A stretch of DNA of 5,201 bases from Crocinitomicaceae bacterium (GTDB lineage Bacteria > Bacteroidota > Bacteroidia > Flavobacteriales_D > Crocinitomicaceae): positions 8,747 to 13,947 of the forward strand of contig NZQU01000112.1 in NCBI GenBank assembly GCA_002696025.1, written 5' to 3'. The position numbers and the translations under genes were made by a program. Below the pieces are notes generated by a model. The model did not search any database. It saw only the letters and a program-made list of their open reading frames with translations, and was not told where the DNA came from. Positions 1 through 5,201 of this stretch are shown one piece after another (within the stretch, counting starts at the first letter, position 1; the number at the start of each line of letters is the position of its first letter).

Positions 1-387
1 CTATGGATTTTTTCAAAATGCAACAGCAATCCATATAATGGCAAATCATATGTTTATAAAATACCAGTTTGTGAAGGCTGTTTAAACAATGTGATTTTAT
101 TTGATTCTATTGTTCCGGGTAAAAGAGGGTGGATTGTAGATTCATATACAGCAGGAACATATTTTAATGGCATTTATTATTTGTCAACCTATAATAGGCT
201 GATAGGGTATCATTTGACAGAATCATCTTTTAAGCAGGAGTTTAAAAAAGTATATCCTAAGTTTAATCAAAAAGAAGCAATTGCTTTTTCATCTAATGGA
301 GATCTTTATGTAGCGAATGAAAAACATAAAATTTTAGGATCTGCAAAATTGAAGATTTTTAGAAATATAAATAAAAAAGATGATTGA
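1..387 (+). CDS. C-terminal part of a probable beta-propeller protein (5' end outside window)
   Basis: The frame is open from the first base to the TGA at 385-387, giving 128 residues of a protein that starts left of the window. The GTG at 91 could be read as a start, but the 30 codons before it are open and fit the same protein, so this is a truncated gene and not a 98-residue ORF. Visible motifs are LWIFSK (1-6), YVYKIP (17-22), a CxxC at 24-27, GYHL near 69-72 and EAIAFSSNGDLYVANE (92-107). The pattern 'W/Y-IFSK ... YKIP ... GY ... EAIAF...LY.(A/S)NE' resembles blades of propeller-like secreted proteins or lipoproteins common in Bacteroidota, usually annotated as hypothetical. This is recognition by pattern only. 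No type A or type B secretion sorting domain follows, and the protein ends in a charged tail (NINKKDD). The last 8 bases overlap the start of the phosphatase gene, suggesting co-transcription. Substrate and function are unknown; the signal peptide, if any, lies outside the window. Confidence 0.8.
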   Translation, partial: LWIFSKCNSNPYNGKSYVYKIPVCEGCLNNVILFDSIVPGKRGWIVDSYTAGTYFNGIYYLSTYNRLIGYHLTESSFKQEFKKVYPKFNQKEAIAFSSNGDLYVANEKHKILGSAKLKIFRNINKKDD

Positions 388-1033
388 ACTTTCAAATTAT
401 GATGCAGTTATTTTTGACATGGATGGTGTTTTAGTTGACTCTGAGCCATTATGGAAGATTGCAATGCAAGATGTTTTTTCTTCATTGGGCTCAAATTTAG
501 AAAAAACTGATTTTCAAAAAACAGTTGGATTAAGAATTGATGAAGTCATTGCTTATTGGAAGCCCATAGAAAATTGGGTCCCTGAAATTAAGGAGATTGA
601 AACAGATATTGTTACAAAAATGGTAGATTTGATTCATCATCAATCATGCCCTTTGCCTGGAGTTATAGAAACACTAGACTTTTTAAAGTTAAAAACTCCA
701 ATAGGTCTCGCAACCTCATCACCTCAAAAATTAATTGATGCCGTATTAAAAACTTTAGATGTAAAACAATATTTTGATGCCATTCAATCAGCAGAAACAG
801 AAACACAAGGAAAGCCACATCCTGCTGTATTTTTAAGTGCTGCAAAAAAAATGAATGTAAGACCCGAAAAGTGTTTGGTGATAGAAGACTCTTTAAACGG
901 AATTATAGCTGCAAAAGCTGCACGAATGGCTGTGGTTTGTATTCCTGAAAAAACCCATATACCAAACCCCAAAATGAATCTTGCAGACTTTCAATTTGAG
1001 AACATGACAGATTTTTTAAATGAGATTAAATAG
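380..1033 (+). CDS. hxpB: HAD-superfamily sugar-phosphate phosphatase, HxpB (YniC)-like
   Basis: This 217-residue cytosolic HAD hydrolase probably dephosphorylates small sugar or sugar-alcohol phosphates (hexitol phosphates, 2-deoxyglucose-6-phosphate), using an aspartyl-phosphate intermediate and Mg2+. All four HAD motifs are present: motif I DMDGVLVDSEPLW (13-25; nucleophile D13, acid/base D15), motif II in LATSSP (T112), motif III lysine K145 in GKPHP, and motif IV IED (E169, D170) followed by SLNGI. The helical cap lies at about 20-90. The strings SEPLW, VGLRIDEVIAYW and AAKAARM are typical of the HxpB branch and not of beta-phosphoglucomutase, which it otherwise resembles. Length is normal for the family. 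The ATG at 380 places motif I about 12 residues in, as expected; it lies inside the 3' end of the preceding gene (ATGATTGA overlap), so translation may be coupled. No Shine-Dalgarno is seen, only an A-rich leader. The family call is firm; the physiological substrate is inferred and could be another phosphosugar. Confidence 0.88.
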   Translation: MIELSNYDAVIFDMDGVLVDSEPLWKIAMQDVFSSLGSNLEKTDFQKTVGLRIDEVIAYWKPIENWVPEIKEIETDIVTKMVDLIHHQSCPLPGVIETLDFLKLKTPIGLATSSPQKLIDAVLKTLDVKQYFDAIQSAETETQGKPHPAVFLSAAKKMNVRPEKCLVIEDSLNGIIAAKAARMAVVCIPEKTHIPNPKMNLADFQFENMTDFLNEIK

Positions 1034-1041
1034 CTCTTTTT

Positions 1042-3873
1042 TTAATGGGCATCAAGCCAATTGTTAGCTAATTTAACTTCTACATCTAACGGCACTTTAA
1101 ATGTCAAAGCATTTTCCATTTCATTTTTAACCAATTCGCTCATTAATTCTTGTTCTTCATGATGTACATCTAATACCAATTCATCATGGACCTGAAGCAG
1201 TAATTTTGATTGTATGCTTTGCTTACTCATGGCTTGGTAAACAGAGTTCATGGCTAATTTTATAATATCTGCGGCCGATCCTTGTATTGGCGCATTAATT
1301 GCATTTCTTTCAGCATATCCTCTAACAACAGCATTTGCTGAGTTTATATCCGGAAGGTATCTTCTTCGTTTCATAATGGTCTCGACATATCCATTCTCTC
1401 TAGCCACACCAATAGTATTACTCATGTAATCTTTAATGGCACTATATTGATTAAAGTAACTATCAATTATTGATTTTGCTTCGGTTCTGCTAATATTTAG
1501 TGTTTGAGAAAGTCCAAATGCAGACTGTCCGTAAATAATTCCAAAATTAACGGCTTTTGCAGCACCTCTTTCTTCCCTTGTTACATCTTCTATTTTGGTA
1601 TTAAAAACTTTTGCAGCCGTTGCCGAATGTATATCTAAACCATCCTGAAACGCTTGAATCATATTTTTGTCTTCACTAAGAGCGGCAATAATTCTAAGTT
1701 CTATTTGAGAATAATCTGCTGCCATTAAAAGGAAATTTTCATTTCTTGGAACGAAAGCCTTTCTAATCTCCCTTCCTTTTTCTGTTTTTATTGGAATATT
1801 TTGAAGGTTGGGATGATTTGAGCTTAATCTGCCTGTTGCCGTTACGGTCTGCATAAAGTGAGTGTGAATTCTATGGTCTTTAGAATCTCTTAATTCAGGT
1901 AGTGGGTCAACATATGTGTTTTTAAGTTTTCTAAGTTGTCTGTAATCTAATATGCTTTCAATTATAGGGTGCTTTTTCTTTAATTTAATCAACACTGCCT
2001 CTGAAGTTGCAAACTGTCCAGTTTTTGTTTTTTTTGCTTTTGGATCAATTTTCAATTTGCCAAATAATATTTCACCAAGTTGTTTTGGGGAGTCTATGTT
2101 AAAGTCTTCCTCAGCTATAGACTTAATCTCTTTTTCAAGAACAAGGAGGTCCTTTTCTAATGCACTAGAGTATTTTTGTAATGATTCTGCATCAATATTT
2201 ATTCCTTGCTCCTCCATTTCTTTAAGTACAAAAACAAGAGGCATTTCCATGTTGTAGAATAGGCTGTTCAAATGCTCTTCTTTAATTTGAGGCTCAAATA
2301 GTTGTTTTAATTGAAATGTAATATCAGCATCTTCACAAGCATAATCGACAATTTCACTTGGATTTAAATCTGCAAGGCTACCTTGGTTTTTTCCTTTTTT
2401 ACCAATTAAAGACTCTATAGATATTGCTTGGTAATTTAAATAAAAAGTTGCTAAAAAATCCATGCTTTGCCTTGACTCAGGGTTGATTAAATAATGTGCA
2501 ATCATGGTATCAAAAACAGGCCCTTTTATTTGAATATTATAGCGGTTTAACACTTTAAGGTCAAACTTAATGTTGTGGGCAATTTTTTCAATTTCCAATG
2601 CTTCAAAAAAGGGGGAAAATTCAGTTAATATATTTTGAGCATCGCTATAATTGTTAGGAATAGCTACATAGTATGCTTCTCTGGCTTTAAATGAAAAAGA
2701 CAGCCCGATGATATCCGCATGTCTGGGTTCAATGTCCGATGTTTCTGTGTCAAAACAAACTTGTTTTTGTTCAAGCAGAGTTTCGAGCAGTTTTTCACGT
2801 TCGGCTTTGCTGCTTATTAAGTGATATTTTGGCTTTTCACTTGCTATGTTTTTATATGAACTTGTTTCTTCCGGATCTTTAGTTTCAAGCATGCTTTGCA
2901 TTCCAAATAAATCAAGTTGTGCAGTTTCTTTATCCCTGTTTTTTTTTGCTTTACTTTCGTTGTTTGATTTGGAAATAACGATTTCTTCCCCTAAAACTCT
3001 TTTTGCTAAGTTTCTAAATTCAAGTTCAGTGAAAATATTTAAAATTTTATCTCGATCATATGGGCTTAATTTTAATTTTTCCTCATCAAATTCAACCTCT
3101 ACATCTATAATTATGGTCGCTAATAATTTGGACATGATTCCTTGTTTAGCAAAGTTGATGACATTTTCCTTTTGCTTACCTTTTAAATCATCAGTGTTTT
3201 CAAGAAGTCCTTCAAGTGAGCCATATTGTTTGATTAGTTTTTTTGCTGTTTTTTCACCAATCCCCGGTATTCCAGGAATATTGTCAGATGCATCTCCCCA
3301 CATGCCAAGAATATCAATAACTTGAATAGGGTCTTTAACTTCAAACTTCTCACACACTTCTTTTACCCCCATTATTTGAGGGGGATTGCCCCCTCTTCCT
3401 GGTTTATAAATAAAGCTTGTTTCTGAAACAAGTTGAGCATAATCTTTGTCTGGAGTCATCATGTATGTAATAAATCCTTTTTTTTCAGACATTTTGCTTA
3501 ATGTTCCAATTACATCATCAGCCTCATATCCAGAAACTTCTATGACAGGAATGTTAAATGCTTTAACAATGTCTTTAATAGGGCCAATCATTGATCTTAT
3601 GTCTTCCGGCATGGCCTCTCTATTTGCTTTATATTCTGTGTACTCTTCCTGTCTTTGAGAGGCGCCTCCAGGTGGATCAAAAACAACAGCTATATGGCTT
3701 GGTCTTTCTTTGTTAAGAATATCTATAAGTGCGTTTGTGAAACCAAAAGCAGCTGAAGTATTTTCTCCCTTAGAATTAATTCGGGGATTTTTTGAAAAAG
3801 CAAAATATGCTCTGTAAATTAATGCATAGGCATCAAGAAGAAATAATTTTTTGTCAACATCCTGACTGATCAT
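1042..3873 (-). CDS. polA: DNA polymerase I (5'-3' exonuclease, 3'-5' exonuclease, polymerase)
   Basis: This 943-residue enzyme removes RNA primers, fills gaps at Okazaki fragments and acts in excision repair. Three domains occur in order. The 5' nuclease (about 8-295) has D14, D66, YKANR (81-85), EADD (117-120), TPDKD (140-144), GDASDNIPG (193-201) and a helix-hairpin-helix GIPGIGEKTA. A charged, lysine-rich linker (about 300-348) carries QLDLF at 319-323, a consensus sliding-clamp-binding motif. The proofreading domain (about 349-530) has DTE (D375, E377), exo II HNIKFD (D438) and exo III YACED (Y511, D515), so it looks active, unlike the degenerate exo domain of Taq. The polymerase domain (about 540-943) has TATGRLSSNHPNLQNIP (678-694), motif A DYSQIELR (D720), the O-helix RGAAKAVNFGIIYG (R769, K773, F777, Y781) and motif C VHDE (D897, E898). 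Length is normal for a three-domain PolA. The ATG at 3871-3873 is preceded by AT-rich sequence without a Shine-Dalgarno. The gene converges on hxpB. Confidence 0.98.
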   Translation of the reverse strand: MISQDVDKKLFLLDAYALIYRAYFAFSKNPRINSKGENTSAAFGFTNALIDILNKERPSHIAVVFDPPGGASQRQEEYTEYKANREAMPEDIRSMIGPIKDIVKAFNIPVIEVSGYEADDVIGTLSKMSEKKGFITYMMTPDKDYAQLVSETSFIYKPGRGGNPPQIMGVKEVCEKFEVKDPIQVIDILGMWGDASDNIPGIPGIGEKTAKKLIKQYGSLEGLLENTDDLKGKQKENVINFAKQGIMSKLLATIIIDVEVEFDEEKLKLSPYDRDKILNIFTELEFRNLAKRVLGEEIVISKSNNESKAKKNRDKETAQLDLFGMQSMLETKDPEETSSYKNIASEKPKYHLISSKAEREKLLETLLEQKQVCFDTETSDIEPRHADIIGLSFSFKAREAYYVAIPNNYSDAQNILTEFSPFFEALEIEKIAHNIKFDLKVLNRYNIQIKGPVFDTMIAHYLINPESRQSMDFLATFYLNYQAISIESLIGKKGKNQGSLADLNPSEIVDYACEDADITFQLKQLFEPQIKEEHLNSLFYNMEMPLVFVLKEMEEQGINIDAESLQKYSSALEKDLLVLEKEIKSIAEEDFNIDSPKQLGEILFGKLKIDPKAKKTKTGQFATSEAVLIKLKKKHPIIESILDYRQLRKLKNTYVDPLPELRDSKDHRIHTHFMQTVTATGRLSSNHPNLQNIPIKTEKGREIRKAFVPRNENFLLMAADYSQIELRIIAALSEDKNMIQAFQDGLDIHSATAAKVFNTKIEDVTREERGAAKAVNFGIIYGQSAFGLSQTLNISRTEAKSIIDSYFNQYSAIKDYMSNTIGVARENGYVETIMKRRRYLPDINSANAVVRGYAERNAINAPIQGSAADIIKLAMNSVYQAMSKQSIQSKLLLQVHDELVLDVHHEEQELMSELVKNEMENALTFKVPLDVEVKLANNWLDAH

Positions 3874-3945
3874 ATTGATTTATTAAAAAGTACTTACCGA
3901 AGATAATAGATTTAATATCATTAACGATTTAAAAATGACAAAAAG
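3874..3945 (-). promoter_or_regulatory. Intergenic leader of polA with a possible Bacteroidota -7 element
   Basis: This 72-base AT-rich gap separates the stop of the surface-protein gene from the polA start and is the only place for a dedicated polA promoter. Read on the minus strand, TATCTTCG (3905 down to 3898) matches the Bacteroidota -7 consensus TAnnTTTG with one mismatch and would give a leader of roughly 17 bases. No TTTG lies at the expected distance (about 19-21 bases) upstream of it; the only one, inside TTTTTG at 3944-3939, is too far away. A short inverted repeat TTAAT-atc-ATTAA (3912-3924) is AT-only and is not a convincing terminator. Polymerase could also read through from the upstream gene, which has the same orientation. 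This is a weak motif-based inference. Confidence 0.25.
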
Positions 3946-5201
3946 CTATCTGATAAGATTAACATGTCCAGTTAGCTGATATGCACTTTGCGTAAAATCT
4001 TTGTAGATTAATTTCCACACATATGTACCATCTTGACACTTTTTACCCTTGTAGGTTCCGTCCCAAAATTCATTAATTGAATTTAAGGTGCAGATAATCT
4101 CTCCCCATCTATTAAAAATAAGCATTTGCATGGATTCAATATTTCCTCCATAAACTCCAAATAATTGATTGGGCCCACTATTATCAGGCACAAAGGTGTT
4201 GGGAATATAAATAACTGATTCATATGAAATATTAACAAAGTCTTCATCGGTACAACCATTAATGTCTGTTATAGAAACAGCATAAGTAATGTTTTGATCA
4301 GGGTTTGCAATCGGATTATCACAATTTATACATGACAAAAACTCAGGGGGAGACCATGTAAAGACACCACTGGTTAGGCTTGTAACTGATAATTGAACTT
4401 GATCGCCATAAAATGCAATCACATCAGATGATGCTTGTATTGATGGATGAGGATATACATCAACTTGAACATAAGCGGTGTCCTTGCAACCGATAAGATC
4501 TGTTCCGATTACCATAAAGTTAGTGGATGTGCTGGTTTGTACTTCGGCAACACTGCCAGAAGCAAAAACAACTTTGCCGGAAGGTGTCCATTGATAAAAA
4601 TTAGCTCCATTTGCCCATAAGTAAGCAATTTCTCCAGGACAGACAATGGTGTCAGTGCCTGCTGTTATTTGAGGGTCAATAATCATAATGAAAATAGAAT
4701 CAGTAGAAGTGCCACAAGCATTGGTGACATCACAATAATACCAGCTATCTATAATTGGGCTTGCTGTTATCAAAGGTCCAGTTGTAGGATTTATAAAACC
4801 ATCATCAGGATACCATTCATAAGTGTCGCCACCTGAAATAGATACTTGCAATTGAGTGCCAACGCAAAATCCAGCTGTATCTGCTAAAACGGGAGTTGGG
4901 GGATTATAATTCACCCCAATGGTAACAGTATCAATGTAGATACAATTATTTGGAGAAACAACCGTTGCAACGTAAGTGGTGTTTGTGTCCGGTGTAGCCA
5001 AAGGGGTGAAAGATAATGGATTATTTAGACTTTGTGGAGGAGTCCAAGAAACGCTTCCTGGACCAGTTACAAAAAGAGGAGCGCTTCCTCCTAGACAGAT
5101 TGTAGTGTCATTAGATATATCAATAGTTTGACTGTATACTTCAAGTGTCAATTGTAAGGTGTCGGAACCACAACTATCAGAAATAACAACACTAAATGTT
5201 G
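3946..5201 (-). CDS. C-terminal part of a large secreted Ig/PKD-repeat protein with T9SS type B sorting domain (5' end outside window)
   Basis: The reading frame is open from the right edge to the TAG at 3946-3948. The TTG at 5149-5151 could be read as a start, but the 17 complete codons before it are open and continue the repeat pattern (SDSCGSDT), so the true start lies right of the window. About 418 residues are visible. Numbering from the TTG codon, four Ig/PKD-like repeats of 74-78 residues (about 7-82, 83-159, 160-233, 234-311) share a layout of 'C-x-G' near the start, 'W-x-P' or 'W-Y-P' in the middle and an 'N/G-C-x-D' strand at the end. They are followed by a 90-residue C-terminal domain. 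That domain has IYIPNTFVPD, IFNRWGE, FWDGTYKG, DGTYVWKL and final TGHVNLIR, the signature of the gliding-motility-associated C-terminal (CHU_C) domain, a type B signal for export by the type IX secretion system. The protein is therefore expected at the cell surface or outside, possibly in adhesion or gliding. The N-terminal domains that would define its job are missing. Confidence 0.92.
   Translation of the reverse strand, partial: TFSVVISDSCGSDTLQLTLEVYSQTIDISNDTTICLGGSAPLFVTGPGSVSWTPPQSLNNPLSFTPLATPDTNTTYVATVVSPNNCIYIDTVTIGVNYNPPTPVLADTAGFCVGTQLQVSISGGDTYEWYPDDGFINPTTGPLITASPIIDSWYYCDVTNACGTSTDSIFIMIIDPQITAGTDTIVCPGEIAYLWANGANFYQWTPSGKVVFASGSVAEVQTSTSTNFMVIGTDLIGCKDTAYVQVDVYPHPSIQASSDVIAFYGDQVQLSVTSLTSGVFTWSPPEFLSCINCDNPIANPDQNITYAVSITDINGCTDEDFVNISYESVIYIPNTFVPDNSGPNQLFGVYGGNIESMQMLIFNRWGEIICTLNSINEFWDGTYKGKKCQDGTYVWKLIYKDFTQSAYQLTGHVNLIR
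3949..4218 (-). other. Type B T9SS sorting domain (gliding-motility-associated C-terminal domain)
   Basis: This is the last 90 residues of the secreted protein. The domain opens with VIYIPNTFVPDNSGPN and contains the core strands MQMLIFNRWGEIIC, EFWDGTYKG and DGTYVWKLIYKD, closing with TGHVNLIR. In this family the N/RWG, WDG and G-x-Y-x-(W/Y) positions are the most conserved, and all are present. By family knowledge the domain targets proteins through the outer membrane by type IX secretion and may be removed or used for attachment. Two cysteines (in EIICT and KKCQD) sit at positions that are often not cysteine, so a disulfide within the domain is possible but not shown. Confidence 0.9.
4219..5133 (-). 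repeat. Four tandem Ig/PKD-like protein repeats
   Basis: Reading in the coding direction, the four units are at about 4906-5133, 4675-4905, 4453-4674 and 4219-4452. Each begins near an 'I-x-A/S-x-D-x-x-x-C-x-G' strand, has a central aromatic-Pro motif (SWTPP, EWYPD, QWTPS, TWSPP) and ends in a strand around NNCIYID, NACGTST, IGCKDTA or NGCTDED. Similarity is at protein level and divergent; no long identical DNA repeat was seen. The first three units each carry a cysteine pair (19/70, 96/146, 171/222, numbered from the TTG codon at 5149-5151) that could form disulfides outside the cell. The fourth lacks the first cysteine and carries LSCINCDNP instead. Unit boundaries are approximate. Confidence 0.7.

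Noticed and set aside
91..93. GTG as a true start for the first gene
   Set aside because: The same frame is open back to base 1, and the upstream residues (LWIFSK, YVYKIP) fit the same propeller pattern, so the gene begins outside the window.
663..972. Minus-strand open frames at 663-845 and 784-972, opposite hxpB
   Set aside because: They are antisense to a conserved HAD gene, overlap each other, and encode no recognisable protein.
1020..1075. Possible terminator built from TAAATAGCT (1027-1035) and AGCTAATTTA downstream
   Set aside because: The inverted repeat is imperfect and AT-rich, its arms are about 30 bases apart, the second arm lies within polA coding sequence, and no T-run follows it.
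1952..3658. Plus-strand open frames at 1952-2257, 2846-3325 and 3446-3658, opposite polA
   Set aside because: They lie wholly antisense to strongly conserved polA domains, show low-complexity Ser/Phe/Leu-rich translations typical of AT-rich antisense frames, and have no recognisable motifs.
3912..3924. TTAAT-atc-ATTAA inverted repeat as an operator or terminator
   Set aside because: It is a 5-base-pair A/T-only stem in an AT-rich spacer, likely by chance, with no T-run directly after it on the minus strand.
5149..5151. TTG as a true start for the secreted protein
   Set aside because: The frame is open through to 5199 with repeat-like sequence (SDSCGSDT) and there is no signal peptide after the TTG.
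1..5201. A novel defence, mobile or RNA-based system
   Set aside because: All but about 80 bases are covered by four recognisable or partly recognisable protein genes. No arrays, integrase or transposase genes, structured RNA motifs or terminal repeats were seen.

Overview
The window is an ordinary stretch of chromosome from a Bacteroidota (Bacteroidetes) bacterium, most likely Flavobacteriales or a relative. The evidence is a gliding-motility-associated C-terminal domain (type IX secretion, type B sorting signal), AT-rich coding DNA, and starts without Shine-Dalgarno sequences, preceded only by A/T-rich DNA. No mobile element, RNA gene, CRISPR array, defence system or phage gene was found.

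Layout. Plus strand: (1) 1-387, the 3' end of a gene entering from the left, coding for the C-terminus of a probable beta-propeller protein; (2) 380-1033, a HAD-family sugar-phosphate phosphatase of the HxpB (YniC) type, overlapping the previous gene by 8 bases. Minus strand: (3) 1042-3873, full-length DNA polymerase I (polA) with three apparently intact active sites, converging on hxpB with only 8 bases between the stop codons; (4) 3946-5201, the 3' part of a large secreted or cell-surface protein with Ig/PKD-like repeats and a type B sorting domain, entering from the right and pointing the same way as polA. The 72-base gap at 3874-3945 is the only intergenic space of note and probably carries the polA promoter.

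The genes do not form one pathway. The two plus-strand genes are probably co-transcribed because they overlap. PolA and HxpB are housekeeping enzymes (Okazaki-fragment processing and repair; sugar-phosphate dephosphorylation). The right-hand gene encodes an exported, probably surface-attached or released protein. The observation most worth following up is a consensus beta-clamp-binding pentapeptide (QLDLF) in the PolA linker between the 5' nuclease and proofreading domains. I found no convincing undescribed system.
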